A DNA stretch of 64,000 nucleotides from Streptococcus salivarius (GCF_000785515.1 NZ_CP009913.1:834001-898000); one strand, 5' to 3'; positions 1 through 11,878 are shown, counted from the stretch's first letter. Notes: generated by a model not told the origin, from the sequence alone. Program-made: numbers and translations.

Positions 1-484
1 AAAATTGTCAGGTATTTCAAACCAAGCTATCAAGGAAACTCTCGCAAGCTTTGGTGGGGTTAAGCACCGTCTCCAATTCGTTGACACTATCGATGAAGTG
101 AAATTCTATAATGATAGTAAGTCAACAAACATTTTAGCGACACAAAAAGCACTTTCTGGTTTTGATAATAGCAAAGTCATTTTGATTGCCGGTGGTTTGG
201 ACCGTGGTAATGAATTTGATGAACTCATTCCTGACATTACTGGTCTTAAGAAAATGGTGATTTTAGGAGAATCAGCTCCCCGTGTCAAACATGCTGCTGA
301 TAAAGCGGGCGTGACTTATCTTGATGCCAAAGATGTGGCAGATGCGACACGTATTGCTTTTGATCAAGCAAGTGCAGGAGATGTTGTCTTGTTGAGCCCT
401 GCAAACGCAAGTTGGGATATGTACAAGAATTTCGAAGTGCGTGGTGACGAATTTATCACAACTGTTGAGCAATTGAAGGGATAG
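1..484 (+). CDS. murD: MurD, UDP-N-acetylmuramoyl-L-alanine--D-glutamate ligase (3' part)
   Basis: Partial gene: the 5' end lies before the window and about 160 C-terminal residues are present. MurD is the cytoplasmic ligase that adds D-glutamate to UDP-MurNAc-L-Ala using ATP. The visible part is the C-terminal ligase domain, recognised by the motif [11 protein letters not shown] near the start of the fragment, the [12 protein letters not shown] segment and the [12 protein letters not shown] block, all typical of streptococcal MurD. The reading frame is open to the window edge. murG starts 3 nt after the stop, so the two are co-transcribed, and the order murD-murG-divIB is the usual streptococcal dcw arrangement. 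Identification is from family knowledge of these motifs and from context. Confidence 0.95.
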   Translation, partial: KLSGISNQAIKETLASFGGVKHRLQFVDTIDEVKFYNDSKSTNILATQKALSGFDNSKVILIAGGLDRGNEFDELIPDITGLKKMVILGESAPRVKHAADKAGVTYLDAKDVADATRIAFDQASAGDVVLLSPANASWDMYKNFEVRGDEFITTVEQLKG

Positions 485-487
485 TCT

Positions 488-1558
488 ATGGCAAAAGCGA
501 AAAAGATTGTTTTTACCGGTGGTGGAACCGTTGGACATGTGACTTTAAATCTTATCTTAATTCCAAAATTTCTCAAAGATGGATGGGAAGTGCACTATAT
601 CGGTGACAAGCACGGGATTGAACATGAGCAGATTGATAAATCTGGCTTAGATGTGACTTTCCATAGTATTGCTACAGGTAAACTACGTCGTTATTTCTCA
701 TGGCAAAATATGTTGGATGTCTTTAAAGTTGGTTGGGGGATTCTACAGTCTATTGCAATTATTGCCAAGATTCGCCCCCAAGCACTCTTTTCAAAGGGTG
801 GATTTGTCTCAGTGCCACCGGTAATTGCTTCTAAATTATTAGGAGTTCCTGTATATGTGCATGAGTCTGACCTTTCTATGGGCTTGGCCAATAAAATTGC
901 CTATAAATTTGCGACTACTATGTTTACGACTTTTGAACAATCAAAAGGATTGGCAAAGACAAAACATGTAGGCGCTATTACAAAGGTAGGAATGGCGACA
1001 TCTAATCAGTCTGGTGCCCTTGATAAGATTAAAGAACAGTTTGATGACAACTTAAAAACTGTCCTTTTCATTGGTGGTTCAGCTGGTGCAAAGGTATTTA
1101 ATGATTTTATTAGTAATACTCCACAGCTGACTGAAAAATATAATGTCATTAATATTTCTGGGGACTCTTCATTGAATACCTTAGAACGTCATCTTTATAG
1201 AGTTGATTATGTGACAGATTTGTACCAACCTCTTATGGATACGGCAGATTTAGTTGTAACTCGTGGTGGCTCAAATACGATTTTCGAATTGTTGGCTATG
1301 AAAAAACTTCATTTAATTATTCCTTTAGGGAAAGAAGCTAGCCGAGGAGACCAACTTGAAAATGCTGCCTATTTTGAACGAAAAGGCTACGCACGTCAAT
1401 TACAGGAAACAGAATTAAGTTGGGAAACCTTGAATCATGAGCTTGAACAACTTGTTGAACATGCAGAGACTTACAAAGAAGTGATGGCTAAATCTGATGA
1501 AATCACTTCTCCTGATGATTTTTATAACCTATTAGTGACTAGTATTTCAAAAAAATAA
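488..1558 (+). CDS. murG: MurG, undecaprenyl-PP-MurNAc-pentapeptide GlcNAc transferase
   Basis: Converts lipid I to lipid II at the inner face of the membrane by adding GlcNAc from UDP-GlcNAc. The protein has 356 residues, the normal family length. The N-terminal glycine-rich loop GGGTVGH (residues 11-17) replaces the GGGTGGH of other bacteria, a variant I recall from streptococcal MurG. The membrane-facing [16 protein letters not shown] segment, the [14 protein letters not shown] block and the C-terminal donor-site stretch [14 protein letters not shown] are visible. The start ATG has the purine-rich AAGGGA upstream, inside the murD end. It lies between murD and divIB with very short gaps, so one operon. 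Confidence 0.97.
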   Translation: MAKAKKIVFTGGGTVGHVTLNLILIPKFLKDGWEVHYIGDKHGIEHEQIDKSGLDVTFHSIATGKLRRYFSWQNMLDVFKVGWGILQSIAIIAKIRPQALFSKGGFVSVPPVIASKLLGVPVYVHESDLSMGLANKIAYKFATTMFTTFEQSKGLAKTKHVGAITKVGMATSNQSGALDKIKEQFDDNLKTVLFIGGSAGAKVFNDFISNTPQLTEKYNVINISGDSSLNTLERHLYRVDYVTDLYQPLMDTADLVVTRGGSNTIFELLAMKKLHLIIPLGKEASRGDQLENAAYFERKGYARQLQETELSWETLNHELEQLVEHAETYKEVMAKSDEITSPDDFYNLLVTSISKK

Positions 1559-1567
1559 AGGAATTTC

Positions 1568-2710
1568 ATGGCAAAAAAGGATCAAGAATCACAAGAAAAA
1601 CAAGTTCTTACAGAGTGGCAGAAGAGAAATCTCGAATTTTTGAGAAAAAAAGAAACCGAAGATTCTGAAGAATTTGCGAATGGAAAGGTCGTTCATTCAC
1701 AAGAAGCGACTTCAAATGAGAGCCAGCCACCAGTGAAAAAGAAGGTTAAAAAGAAAAAAAAGACCAAAAGGAAGAAACGAAAAAAAGGTAATACAACTAG
1801 TAATATTCCAATTGCACAACAAAATCTTGCAGGACTAGTTGTTTTTATCGCTGCACTCCTAATCGTATTTTCACTTTTCTTTATTTCACCTTGGTCAAAA
1901 CAAAAGGTTCTCACTGTATCAGGAACAAAAAATGCTTTACCAGAAGATGTGAAAGTTGCAAGTGGTATTCTTGATACAGACTATATCACTCATGTCTTTT
2001 TCAACCAAGGAAAGGTTGCATCAACTGTTGAAAAAACTAATGTTTGGGTTAAAAAGGCTACAGTTACATATAGTTTTCCAAATCAATTTAATATTGCAGT
2101 AAAAGAATACCCAATCGTGGCTTATCGTCAAACTACAAATGGTTATGTTTCTATTCTTCAAAGTGGTAAGACAGGAGGAACAGTTTCAACTAGTAATCTA
2201 CCTGATAAATTCATCACCTTAAAGATGGATGACGAGAAGAAAATCGAAGAGTTAGTAAAAGAATTAAATAAACTTGATACAAAAATCAAGAATAATATTC
2301 AAATTATTAATCTTACGCCTACTAAAGCAACTTCAGATTTACTAACGATTGAGCTGTATGATGGCAATTCCATTCGTGTTCCACTTTCTCAATTAACAGT
2401 TAAGCTTCCTTACTACGAGAAAATTAAGAGTCAACTTTCAGATGGAAGTATTGTAGATATGGAAGTTGGACTTTATACAACGACTCCTGAAGTTGAATCA
2501 TCAAAAACTGATGGGGATAAAAAGAAAGATAAAGATAAGACTGATAAAAAAGAAGAAAATGCAACTTCTGAAGAAGGTCAAGATACTACAACATCAACGG
2601 AACAGCATTCTGAAGAAGAAACTATTTCTGAAAATTCAGGTATTCAAACAGAAGAAAATCCACCAGTTGGTCAGGAAACAACTCATCGGACTTCCCCTGC
2701 TCAAGGCTAA
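1568..2710 (+). CDS. divIB: DivIB/FtsQ, cell division protein
   Basis: Bitopic membrane protein of the divisome that works with DivIC and FtsL at the septum. It has 380 residues: a cytoplasmic N-terminal tail with a very basic lysine/arginine run at about residues 57-73, one membrane segment at about 88-107, then an extracellular POTRA-like and FtsQ/DivIB core. The C-terminal tail from about residue 315 is low-complexity, first Lys/Asp/Glu-rich and then Ser/Thr/Glu-rich, and probably disordered. It is the last gene of the murD-murG-divIB transcript and is followed at once by a strong hairpin terminator. The start ATG has AAAGGA about 6 nt upstream. Confidence 0.93.
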   Translation: MAKKDQESQEKQVLTEWQKRNLEFLRKKETEDSEEFANGKVVHSQEATSNESQPPVKKKVKKKKKTKRKKRKKGNTTSNIPIAQQNLAGLVVFIAALLIVFSLFFISPWSKQKVLTVSGTKNALPEDVKVASGILDTDYITHVFFNQGKVASTVEKTNVWVKKATVTYSFPNQFNIAVKEYPIVAYRQTTNGYVSILQSGKTGGTVSTSNLPDKFITLKMDDEKKIEELVKELNKLDTKIKNNIQIINLTPTKATSDLLTIELYDGNSIRVPLSQLTVKLPYYEKIKSQLSDGSIVDMEVGLYTTTPEVESSKTDGDKKKDKDKTDKKEENATSEEGQDTTTSTEQHSEEETISENSGIQTEENPPVGQETTHRTSPAQG

Positions 2711-2721
2711 TATTGAATAAT

Positions 2722-2756
2722 AAAAAACGTAAAATGCTGACATTTTACGTTTTTTT
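2722..2756 (+). terminator. Intrinsic terminator after divIB
   Basis: Hairpin with arms AAAACGTAAAATG and CATTTTACGTTTT around a 4-nt loop, followed by a T run. It lies 12 nt after the divIB stop. Its 3' half overlaps the -35 region of the ftsA promoter. Confidence 0.9.
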
Positions 2757-2766
2757 ATGGTACAAT
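2737..2766 (+). promoter_or_regulatory. ftsA-ftsZ operon promoter, extended -10
   Basis: TACAAT at 2761-2766, preceded by TGG (2758-2760), is a good extended -10 element. CTGACA at 2737-2742 is a plausible -35 with an 18-nt spacer, placed in the loop and 3' arm of the divIB terminator. About 65 nt of leader then precede ftsA. This is inferred from consensus. Confidence 0.7.
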
Positions 2767-2836
2767 AGTATCCGAATAATTCTGTTTTTATACAGTTTAC
2801 AAAGATATTGAATGGAAAGATTGAGAGGTCGAGTGA

Positions 2837-4213
2837 ATGGCTAGAGATGGCTTTTTTACAGGATTAGATATAGGAACTAGCTCGATTAAGGTTCTTGTTG
2901 CTGAGTTTATTGATGGATCAATGAATGTCATCGGAGTAAGTAATGTTAAGAGTTCTGGTGTGAAAGATGGCATTATTGTTGACATTGACGCTGCAGCGAA
3001 ATCAATCAAAACAGCTATTGAACAAGCAGAAGAAAAAGCTGGGATTGTTATTGAGCAAGTGAACGTTGGGCTTCCAGCTAATCTTCTTCAAATTGAGCCT
3101 ACACAAGGTATGATTCCTGTAACAAGTGAATCAAAAGAAATCAAAGATGAAGATGTTGAAAGTGTTGTTCGCTCAGCCTTGACAAAGAGCATTACACCTG
3201 AGCGTGAGGTTATCTCACTAGTTCCTGAAGAGTTTATTGTTGATGGCTTCCAAGGAATTCGTGATCCTCGTGGAATGATGGGGATTCGTCTTGAAATGAG
3301 AGGTCTCATATACACAGGTCCAACAACAATTCTTCACAACCTTCGTAAGACAGTTGAACGTGCTGGTATTCAAGTAGAGAATATTATCATCTCTCCTCTT
3401 GCAATGACACGTGCTGTTCTAAATGAAGGTGAACGTGAGTTTGGTGCTACTGTTATTGATATGGGTGGCGGTCAAACAACTGTTGCAAGCATGCGTGCTC
3501 AAGAACTTCAATTTACCAATATTTATTCTGAAGGTGGCGAGTACATCACTAAGGATATTTCAAAAGTTTTGAAGACTTCAATGCAGATTGCTGAAGCACT
3601 TAAGTTCAATTTTGGTAATGCAGATATTGAAGAAGCAAGCGAAACAGAAACTGTCCAAGTAGAAGTTGTAGGTGAGAATTCACCAGTTGAGATTACAGAA
3701 AAATACCTTGCTGAGATTATCTCAGCTCGTGTGAAGCATATCCTTGATAGAGTTAAACAAGACTTGACTCGAGGACGTCTACTTGATTTGCCTGGTGGCA
3801 TTGTCCTTGTAGGTGGAACAGCTATCATGCCAGGTGTGGTTGAAGTTGCTCAAGAAATTTTTGAGACAAATGTTAAACTTTACGTGCCAAATCAAGTTGG
3901 TATCCGTAATCCAATGTTTGCAAATGTGATTAGTCTTGTTGAGTATGTTGGTCTTCTTACAGAAGTTGATATCATTGCACAACAGGCTGTGTCTGGTGAA
4001 GAGTATCTTCGTCGTAAACCAATCGACAATGAGGCTCCTGCCTTGAGTTTTGATAGAACTCCTGCTCCAGCACCTCGAGTGGCTCCTCAGCCAAGTCCTG
4101 TTCCAGTTGAGAACACCATTGAGGTACCTCTGCCAGTTGAAGAAGAAAATCATGAACAAAAACAAAAACTTGGTGATCGTGTTCGTGGTATTTTCGGCAG
4201 TATGTTTGATTAA
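2837..4213 (+). CDS. ftsA: FtsA, actin-like division protein
   Basis: Membrane tether for FtsZ and early divisome assembly factor. The protein has 458 residues with actin-fold motifs: phosphate-1 loop DIGTSSIKV at residues 11-19 and phosphate-2 loop DMGGGQTT near 208-215. A proline-rich linker at about 400-435 leads to a C-terminal amphipathic helix (KLGDRVRGIFGSMF) that binds the membrane. The start ATG follows GAGAGG. The stop lies 28 nt before ftsZ, the conserved ftsA-ftsZ pair. It begins a transcription unit separate from murD-murG-divIB. Confidence 0.98.
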   Translation: MARDGFFTGLDIGTSSIKVLVAEFIDGSMNVIGVSNVKSSGVKDGIIVDIDAAAKSIKTAIEQAEEKAGIVIEQVNVGLPANLLQIEPTQGMIPVTSESKEIKDEDVESVVRSALTKSITPEREVISLVPEEFIVDGFQGIRDPRGMMGIRLEMRGLIYTGPTTILHNLRKTVERAGIQVENIIISPLAMTRAVLNEGEREFGATVIDMGGGQTTVASMRAQELQFTNIYSEGGEYITKDISKVLKTSMQIAEALKFNFGNADIEEASETETVQVEVVGENSPVEITEKYLAEIISARVKHILDRVKQDLTRGRLLDLPGGIVLVGGTAIMPGVVEVAQEIFETNVKLYVPNQVGIRNPMFANVISLVEYVGLLTEVDIIAQQAVSGEEYLRRKPIDNEAPALSFDRTPAPAPRVAPQPSPVPVENTIEVPLPVEEENHEQKQKLGDRVRGIFGSMFD

Positions 4214-4226
4214 TTGAATCTAGTAA

Positions 4227-5564
<1,338 letters not shown>

Positions 5565-5566
5565 TA

Positions 5567-6250
5567 ATGACTATAGAAGAGAATAAAAATAATGTTTATC
5601 AAGCGGTAAAAAGAGCTTGTGAAAAGGCTAATCGCTCTAGCGATGACGTCAATATTGTTGCCGTAACCAAATATGTTTCAAGTGATGTCGCTGAAGAATT
5701 GGTTAAAACGGGAATCAAGCACATTGCTGAAAATCGCGTTGATAAATTCTTAGATAAGTATCAAGCTTTAAAAAATTATGATTTGACTTGGCACCTTATT
5801 GGTACCTTGCAACGTCGTAAAGTAAAGGATGTTATTAATTTAGTTGATTATTTTCATGCTTTGGATTCTGTTAAATTGGCAGAGGAAATTCAAAAGCGTG
5901 CCGACCACACCATTAATTGCTTCCTACAAGTTAACGTTTCAGGTGAGGAGTCAAAACATGGTTTTTCACCTGAAGAACTTGATACTGTTCTAAAACAAAT
6001 TGAAAATCTTGATAAGATTTGTATAGTTGGACTCATGACTATGGCTCCAATTGATGCAGATGCTCAAGAACTTGATAAGATTTTTGCTGAGACAAATGAA
6101 CTTAGAGAATCAATTCAAGAGAAAAAACTAAAGAATGTTCCTTGTGATCAGTTAAGCATGGGGATGAGTCGAGACTATGACATGGCTATTCAGAATGGAT
6201 CAACCTTTGTCAGAATAGGCAGTGCATTCTTTAAAGAGAACGGAGAATAA
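5567..6250 (+). CDS. ylmE: YggS/YlmE family PLP-binding protein
   Basis: Pyridoxal-5'-phosphate homeostasis protein with an alanine-racemase-like barrel. It holds PLP but has no known enzymatic reaction. It has 227 residues. The PLP lysine is K35 in VAVTKYV, followed by the family blocks [23 protein letters not shown] and GLMTMAPI, and by [13 protein letters not shown] near the C-terminus. It sits in the usual Gram-positive place between ftsZ and sepF, 2 nt after ftsZ, so its expression follows the division operon. The molecular role is known only in outline. Confidence 0.93.
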   Translation: MTIEENKNNVYQAVKRACEKANRSSDDVNIVAVTKYVSSDVAEELVKTGIKHIAENRVDKFLDKYQALKNYDLTWHLIGTLQRRKVKDVINLVDYFHALDSVKLAEEIQKRADHTINCFLQVNVSGEESKHGFSPEELDTVLKQIENLDKICIVGLMTMAPIDADAQELDKIFAETNELRESIQEKKLKNVPCDQLSMGMSRDYDMAIQNGSTFVRIGSAFFKENGE

Positions 6251-6254
6251 CCTT

Positions 6255-6839
6255 ATGGCATTAAAAGACGCAATTGATAAAATTGTTTCATATTTTGATA
6301 CCGACGAAGTAACAGATTATGAAGATGCTGCTAAAGAAGAGGCTAAAGAACGTCCAGTGAAAGCACAGAAACCTGTGCAGACACCACCACCTCGTCAGCA
6401 ACGTCAACCTGAGCGTTCTCAGGCAACAGTCCCTCCTCGTCGCCAACATGTTCATTCAGACTTACAGGAAACTCAAGTCCTTCGTAGTTTACCTCTGAGT
6501 CGTTCACAAGCAAATCAGGGACCACAACAGATGAATACAACTAAAACAACAATTGCAATTAAATATCCTAAAAAGTATGAAGATGCTCAGGAAATTGTAG
6601 AACTATTGATTGAAAACGAATGTGTTTTAATCGATTTTCAATATATGTTGGAAGCGCAAGCTCGTCGTTGTCTTGACTTTATTGATGGTGCTAGCAAGGT
6701 ACTTACAGGCAACTTGCAAAAAGTTGGCTCTTCAATGTATTTGCTTACGCCAATTAATGTCGTTGTTGACATCGAAGAGATTGGGTTGGCTCATGGCAAC
6801 CAAGAAGCTAATTTTGACTTCGACATGAAGAGACGTTAA
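6255..6839 (+). CDS. sepF: SepF, Z-ring bundling division protein
   Basis: Cytoplasmic protein that binds the FtsZ tail, bundles protofilaments and helps anchor the ring. I choose ATG 6255 ([10 protein letters not shown]), giving 194 residues. GGAGA lies about 9 nt upstream and the N-terminal amphipathic membrane helix begins here. An upstream in-frame ATG inside ylmE would add 11 residues without family support. A Gln/Pro/Arg-rich linker covers about residues 30-95. The C-terminal SepF domain follows ([33 protein letters not shown]). Next comes ylmG, 3 nt downstream. Confidence 0.94.
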   Translation: MALKDAIDKIVSYFDTDEVTDYEDAAKEEAKERPVKAQKPVQTPPPRQQRQPERSQATVPPRRQHVHSDLQETQVLRSLPLSRSQANQGPQQMNTTKTTIAIKYPKKYEDAQEIVELLIENECVLIDFQYMLEAQARRCLDFIDGASKVLTGNLQKVGSSMYLLTPINVVVDIEEIGLAHGNQEANFDFDMKRR

Positions 6840-6842
6840 GCG

Positions 6843-7100
6843 ATGTCTGTATTACTTTATGTTATTTGGGCACGTGTTGTTAACGTGATAGAGATTCTTC
6901 TTGTAGTCTATGCTTTGTTGTCCTGGTTTCCAGGAGCTTATGATACTAGCCTTGGAAGAATCATTAGACAAATTGTTCAACCGATTCTCGCACCATTTCG
7001 TCGCCTGAATTTAGCTTTTGCTGGTATTGATTTTTCAATATTGGTAATTGTACTTCTACTAAACTTTTCACTTAGAATTCTTAGATTTATTCTACTCTGA
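6843..7100 (+). CDS. ylmG: YlmG, YggT family membrane protein
   Basis: Small integral membrane protein of 85 residues with two hydrophobic segments (about residues 5-25 and 60-82) and the family motif ILAPFRRLNLAFAGIDFS between them. Members of the YggT family lie beside sepF in most Gram-positives and are linked to division or osmotic tolerance. No reaction is known. The TGA stop overlaps the next ATG by one base (TGATG), so translation of ylmH is probably coupled. Confidence 0.9.
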   Translation: MSVLLYVIWARVVNVIEILLVVYALLSWFPGAYDTSLGRIIRQIVQPILAPFRRLNLAFAGIDFSILVIVLLLNFSLRILRFILL

Positions 7101-7903
7101 TGTCAGATATTAAAAATATTGAACAGCATTACTCGTTAGATGAACGCCCTTTTCTAGAGAAGGTTAGGGGATTTTGTCAATTAGTTGATGAAAGGTACAG
7201 TCCTTACTTAACTGATTTCTTGAATCCTCGTGAAATTCAGATTGTTGAAGAGTTAGCTCATTACTACAATTTAAAATTTTTTGTGAGTTCTACTCCTGAA
7301 TCTGAAGAATATGGAAGAGTTATTCTTGCTCCCGAATATTACGAGCTTGATGACGAAGACTTTGAAATTAAACGCCTAGAAATCTCTTATGCGAGACAGT
7401 TCAATAAATTGACACACCCAAAAGTTTTGGGAGCACTGATTAATCAACTTGGTCTTGATCGTCAAGTATTTGGAGATATTATTCTTGATGAAGAAGGACG
7501 TGTTCAATTTTCCATTGCTTCTCATTTAGCAAGTTATGCGATAATGACGATTACTAAGATTGGAAATGTTTCGGTTACTCTAAAAGAAGTAAGCAAAGAC
7601 GATTGGATTTCAAATCAAGAAAACTATTCACAATCTTTTGTTTTACTTTCCAGTATGCGTCTTGATAATGTGTTGGCGACGGTACTAAACCTATCCCGTT
7701 CTAACGCCTTAAAACTTATTGCTTCTGGAAAAGTTAAATTAAATTATAGACAAATTGAGAAGGCTAATCAGACGGTTATGATTGGTGATATGATTTCGGT
7801 TAGAGGTTATGGTCGATTTCGACTAGCTCAACAAGACGGATTTTCAAAGTCCGGGAAAGCTAAAATCGTTATTGAAAGTCTGTTAAGACGGAGAAAAAAG
7901 TAG
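7100..7903 (+). CDS. ylmH: YlmH, S4-domain RNA-binding protein
   Basis: Protein of 267 residues with a C-terminal S4 RNA-binding domain, seen at about residues 183-245 (LDNVLATVLNLSRSNALKLIASGKVKLNY). Family members bind ribosomal RNA or stalled large-subunit complexes. The placement among division genes is conserved but not explained mechanistically. The start overlaps the ylmG stop by one base, and divIVA follows after 52 nt. The gene is complete. Confidence 0.92.
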   Translation: MSDIKNIEQHYSLDERPFLEKVRGFCQLVDERYSPYLTDFLNPREIQIVEELAHYYNLKFFVSSTPESEEYGRVILAPEYYELDDEDFEIKRLEISYARQFNKLTHPKVLGALINQLGLDRQVFGDIILDEEGRVQFSIASHLASYAIMTITKIGNVSVTLKEVSKDDWISNQENYSQSFVLLSSMRLDNVLATVLNLSRSNALKLIASGKVKLNYRQIEKANQTVMIGDMISVRGYGRFRLAQQDGFSKSGKAKIVIESLLRRRKK

Positions 7904-7955
7904 TTATTTAATTTAAACCATCAGATATGGTAATGAAAAATAAAGGAGGCCTGTA

Positions 7956-8831
7956 ATGGCTATTACAGCACTTGATATTAAAGATAAACAGTTTACAACT
8001 AAATTTCGTGGATATAATGAGCAAGAAGTTGATGAATTTCTTGATATTATTGTAGATGATTACGAAGATTTGGTTCGTGACAATCGTGAACTTGCTGCTC
8101 GTGTAAAAGAGCTTGAAGAAAAATTGGCTTATTTTGATGAAATGAAAGAATCATTGAGTCAATCAGTTATTTTGGCTCAAGAAACAGCTGAAAAAGTTAA
8201 AGCTTCAGCGGCTGATGAATCAGCTAACTTGATTAATAAGGCTAACTTCAATGCTACTCATTTGGTTGAAGAAGCTAAATCTAAGGCATCTGAAATTCTT
8301 CGTGATGCAACAGATGAAGCCAAACGTGTTGCTATCGAAACGGAAGAACTTAAACGTCAAAGTCGTGTCTTCCACCAACGCCTATTGGCTGCAGTTGAAG
8401 GTCAGCTTAGCTTGGCAAGTGCTCCAGAATGGGGTGAATTGTTGCAACCAACAGCTATTTATCTTCAAAATTCAGATGCTGCCTTTAAAGAAGTTGTTGA
8501 AAAAGTTTTGGATGAACATGTACCTGATTCAAATGATGCAGCTTCATTTGATGCAACTCGTCAATTCACTCCTGATGAAATGGCTGAACTTCAACGTCGT
8601 GTTGCTGAAAGTAATAAACAAGTTGAAGATTTCTCTAGTCCAGAAGTTGATGAAACAAACGAAGTTGTTTCAACTCCAGTTGATTTTGGTATTCCAGACA
8701 CTTTCGAGAGTGAAGTAGCAGATTTCCCAACTTCAGCACCAGTAGATGAAGATTTTGATTTGCAACCTGAGTCAACAGGTGAAATTAATCTTAACGAAAC
8801 ACAAACGTTTAAATTGAATATTAGCGAATAA
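7956..8831 (+). CDS. divIVA: DivIVA, polar and septal coiled-coil protein
   Basis: Binds negatively curved membrane at the septum and poles. In streptococci it takes part in septum completion and peripheral growth. The 291-residue protein has the conserved N-terminal domain (TALDIKDKQFTTKFRGYNEQEVDEF, given here as residues 4-28 in two parts: TALDIKDKQFTTK and FRGYNEQEVDEF). A long coiled coil follows to about residue 160, then an acidic, probably flexible tail. It has a strong AAAGGAGG ribosome site 7 nt before ATG, unlike the weak sites of its upstream neighbours, which suggests higher expression. It closes the division cluster. Confidence 0.96.
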   Translation: MAITALDIKDKQFTTKFRGYNEQEVDEFLDIIVDDYEDLVRDNRELAARVKELEEKLAYFDEMKESLSQSVILAQETAEKVKASAADESANLINKANFNATHLVEEAKSKASEILRDATDEAKRVAIETEELKRQSRVFHQRLLAAVEGQLSLASAPEWGELLQPTAIYLQNSDAAFKEVVEKVLDEHVPDSNDAASFDATRQFTPDEMAELQRRVAESNKQVEDFSSPEVDETNEVVSTPVDFGIPDTFESEVADFPTSAPVDEDFDLQPESTGEINLNETQTFKLNISE

Positions 8832-8844
8832 GAAAAATACAACT

Positions 8845-9050
8845 TACCAAGTATATTAACAGCGAGTGGGAGATGGTGTGAGTCCCACATTCCCTATTTG
8901 GATAGTTATCATTTTCAAGCATTCTAACTGAACTAAGTAAGTTAGAAGGATGTTCCTCCTTACGGACATATGAGGGAGCAAATATTTTTTGCTCTGAATT
9001 AAGGTGGTACCACGAGCTTTCGTCCTTTTTGATGAAGGCTCTTTTTATTT
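8845..9050 (+). promoter_or_regulatory. T-box leader of ileS (isoleucine)
   Basis: T-box riboswitch. The 14-nt T-box AAGGTGGTACCACG is at 9001-9014, and the terminator hairpin (GAGCTTTCGTC paired with GATGAAGGCTC, then T5) is at 9013-9046. The Stem I distal motif region reads GGAGATGGTGTGAGTCCCAC from 8869. A candidate specifier is ATC at 8908-8910, matching isoleucine. Uncharged tRNA-Ile should favour the antiterminator and allow ileS transcription. The T-box and terminator are directly visible; the specifier codon and the exact 5' boundary are inferred, and I could not fix a promoter. Confidence 0.88.
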
Positions 9051-9077
9051 AGTAAATTAAATTAAAGAGGAGATATA

Positions 9078-11876
9078 ATGAAACTCAAAGAAACCTTAAA
9101 TCTAGGTAAGACAGCTTTTCCAATGCGAGCTGGACTTCCTAACAAAGAACCAATCTGGCAAAAAGAGTGGGAAGATGCTAAGATGTATCAACGTCGTCAA
9201 GAGTTGAACCAAGGTAAACCTCACTTCACTCTTCATGATGGTCCTCCGTATGCCAATGGTAATATTCACGTTGGACATGCGATGAATAAAATTTCTAAGG
9301 ATATCATTGTTCGTTCAAAATCAATGTCTGGTTTCTATGCTCCTTACGTTCCTGGTTGGGATACGCATGGTCTTCCAATTGAACAAGTGTTGGCAAAACA
9401 AGGTGTGAAACGTAAAGAACTTGATCGTGCTGAATACCTTAAGATGTGTCGTGATTATGCACTTTCACAAGTTGACAAACAACGTGAAGATTTCAAACGT
9501 CTTGGTGTTTCGGCTGATTGGGATAACCCATATGTTACTTTGACACCAGACTATGAGGCTGCACAAATCCGTGTCTTTGGTGAGATGGCTAAAAAAGGTT
9601 ACATCTATCAAGGTGCAAAACCAGTTTATTGGTCATGGTCATCAGAGTCAGCACTAGCTGAAGCCGAAATCGAGTACCATGATTTAGTTTCAACCTCACT
9701 TTACTATGCCAATAAGGTTAAGGATGGTAAAGGAGTACTAGACACAGATACATATATCGTAGTTTGGACAACAACACCATTTACAGTAACAGCTTCACGT
9801 GGTTTGACTGTTGGTGCTGATATTGAATACGTTCTCGTAAAACCTGCTGGAGAAGACCGCAAATTTGTCGTTGCTTCTGAATTACTTAATAGTCTTTCTG
9901 AGAAATTTGGTTGGACTGATGTGGAAGTACTTCAGTCATACCGTGGAGAGGAATTGAATCAAATCGTCACTGAACACCCGTGGGATACAGAAGTTGATGA
10001 GCTTGTTATCCTTGGTAATCACGTAACTACAGATTCAGGTACAGGTATCGTCCATACGGCTCCTGGTTTTGGTGAGGATGACTATAACGTAGGTATCGCT
10101 AATGGCCTTGAAGTTGCCGTAACCGTTAATGAGCGTGGTATCATGATGGAAAATGCTGGTCCTGATTTTGAAGGTCAGTTCTACGATAAAGTGGCTCCAA
10201 TTGTTATGGAAAAACTCGGTGATTTGCTCCTTGCTAAAGAAGAAATCTCACACTCATACCCATTTGACTGGCGTACGAAGAAACCAATCATCTGGCGTGC
10301 CGTACCACAATGGTTTGCTTCTGTTTCTAAATTCCGTCAAGAGATTTTGGATGAGATTGAAAAAGTTAAATTCCATTCTGAGTGGGGTAAAGTTCGTCTT
10401 TACAACATGATTCGTGACCGTGGTGACTGGGTAATCTCTCGTCAGCGTGCCTGGGGTGTGCCACTCCCAATCTTCTATGCTGAAGATAAAACACCAATCA
10501 TGACTGAAGAAACAATCGAACATGTGGCTAAACTTTTCGAAGAGCACGGTTCAGTTATCTGGTGGGAACGTGATGCCAAAGATCTTCTTCCAGAAGGCTT
10601 TACACATCCAGGTTCACCAAACGGAGAGTTTACTAAAGAAACTGACATTATGGACGTATGGTTTGACTCAGGTTCATCATGGAATGGTGTCGTTGTTAAC
10701 CGTCCTGAGTTGACTTATCCAGCTGACCTTTATCTTGAAGGTTCAGACCAATATCGTGGATGGTTTAACTCATCACTTATCACATCTGTTGCTAATAATG
10801 GTGTTGCACCATACAAACAACTCTTGTCTCAAGGTTTTGCGCTTGATGGTAAGGGTGAAAAGATGTCTAAATCCCTCGGTAATACTATTGCTCCTAGTGA
10901 TGTTGAGAAACAATTTGGTGCTGAAATTCTTCGTCTTTGGGTAACAAGTGTTGATACAACTAATGACGTTCGTATCTCAATGGATATCCTTAGCCAAGTA
11001 TCAGAATCTTATCGTAAGATTCGTAACACACTTCGTTTCTTGATTGCTAATACATCTGACTTCAATCCAACAACTGATGCAGTAGCCTTTGAAGACTTGC
11101 GTTCTGTAGATCAGTACATGACTATTCGATTTAACCAATTAGTTAAGACTATTCGTGATGCCTATGCAAACTTTGAATTCTTAACTATCTACAAAGCCTT
11201 GGTTAACTTTATTAACGTTGAGTTGTCTGCTTTCTATCTTGATTTTGCCAAAGATGTGGTTTATATTGAGAGTGCAGAATCACTTGAACGTCGTCAAATG
11301 CAAACAGTCTTCTACGATGTTCTTGTTAAGATTACAAAACTATTGACTCCAATTCTTCCTCACACTGCAGAAGAAATTTGGTCATATCTTGAATTTGAAA
11401 CAGAAGACTATGTTCAATTGTCAGAGTTGCCAGAAGCAGAAGATTTCGCTGGTCAAGATGCACTTCTTGAAAAATGGAATGCCTTCATGGATTTCCGTGG
11501 CCAAGCTCAAAAAGCTTTGGAAGAAGCGCGTAACGAAAAAGTTATCGGTAAATCACTTGAAGCTCATTTGACAATCTATCCTAATGCTGAAGTCAAAGAA
11601 CTTCTTGAAGGTTTGAACACTAACCTTGCTCAACTTTTGATTGTTTCAGCATTGACTATTGCTGAAGGAGATGCTCCTGAATCTGCTGTAAGCTTTGAAG
11701 GTGTAGCATTCACAGTAGAACGTGCTGAAGGTGATGTCTGTGATCGTTGCCGTCGTATCGATCCAACTACCAAAGAACGTAGCTACAATGCGACTATCTG
11801 TGATCACTGTGCTAGCATTGTTGAAGAAAACTTTGCTGAAGGTGTCGCAGAAGGTTTTGAAGTAAAAGCAAAATAA
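9078..11876 (+). CDS. ileS: Isoleucyl-tRNA synthetase
   Basis: Charges tRNA-Ile and edits misactivated valine. The protein has 932 residues, normal for a class I bacterial IleRS. It shows the HIGH-type motif HVGH at residues 64-67, the CP1 editing domain in the middle ([12 protein letters not shown]), the KMSKS loop at residues 595-599 and a C-terminal zinc module with paired cysteines (CDRC ... CDHC, about residues 888-911). The start ATG follows AAAGAGGAG. Expression is set by the T-box leader. An IS is inserted exactly at its stop: the duplicated target AAATAAAA contains the TAA, so the protein is intact but the native terminator is now 1.4 kb away. Confidence 0.98.
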   Translation: MKLKETLNLGKTAFPMRAGLPNKEPIWQKEWEDAKMYQRRQELNQGKPHFTLHDGPPYANGNIHVGHAMNKISKDIIVRSKSMSGFYAPYVPGWDTHGLPIEQVLAKQGVKRKELDRAEYLKMCRDYALSQVDKQREDFKRLGVSADWDNPYVTLTPDYEAAQIRVFGEMAKKGYIYQGAKPVYWSWSSESALAEAEIEYHDLVSTSLYYANKVKDGKGVLDTDTYIVVWTTTPFTVTASRGLTVGADIEYVLVKPAGEDRKFVVASELLNSLSEKFGWTDVEVLQSYRGEELNQIVTEHPWDTEVDELVILGNHVTTDSGTGIVHTAPGFGEDDYNVGIANGLEVAVTVNERGIMMENAGPDFEGQFYDKVAPIVMEKLGDLLLAKEEISHSYPFDWRTKKPIIWRAVPQWFASVSKFRQEILDEIEKVKFHSEWGKVRLYNMIRDRGDWVISRQRAWGVPLPIFYAEDKTPIMTEETIEHVAKLFEEHGSVIWWERDAKDLLPEGFTHPGSPNGEFTKETDIMDVWFDSGSSWNGVVVNRPELTYPADLYLEGSDQYRGWFNSSLITSVANNGVAPYKQLLSQGFALDGKGEKMSKSLGNTIAPSDVEKQFGAEILRLWVTSVDTTNDVRISMDILSQVSESYRKIRNTLRFLIANTSDFNPTTDAVAFEDLRSVDQYMTIRFNQLVKTIRDAYANFEFLTIYKALVNFINVELSAFYLDFAKDVVYIESAESLERRQMQTVFYDVLVKITKLLTPILPHTAEEIWSYLEFETEDYVQLSELPEAEDFAGQDALLEKWNAFMDFRGQAQKALEEARNEKVIGKSLEAHLTIYPNAEVKELLEGLNTNLAQLLIVSALTIAEGDAPESAVSFEGVAFTVERAEGDVCDRCRRIDPTTKERSYNATICDHCASIVEENFAEGVAEGFEVKAK

Positions 11877-11878
11877 AA
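11871..11878. repeat. Left 8-bp target-site duplication of the IS
   Basis: AAATAAAA directly outside the left end of the IS, identical to 13290-13297. Eight-bp duplications are usual for the ISL3 family. It includes the ileS stop codon. Confidence 0.93.

Noticed and set aside
6222..6254. Extended N-terminus of sepF by 11 residues
   Set aside because: Overlaps the end of ylmE and displaces the conserved [10 protein letters not shown] membrane helix from the N-terminus.
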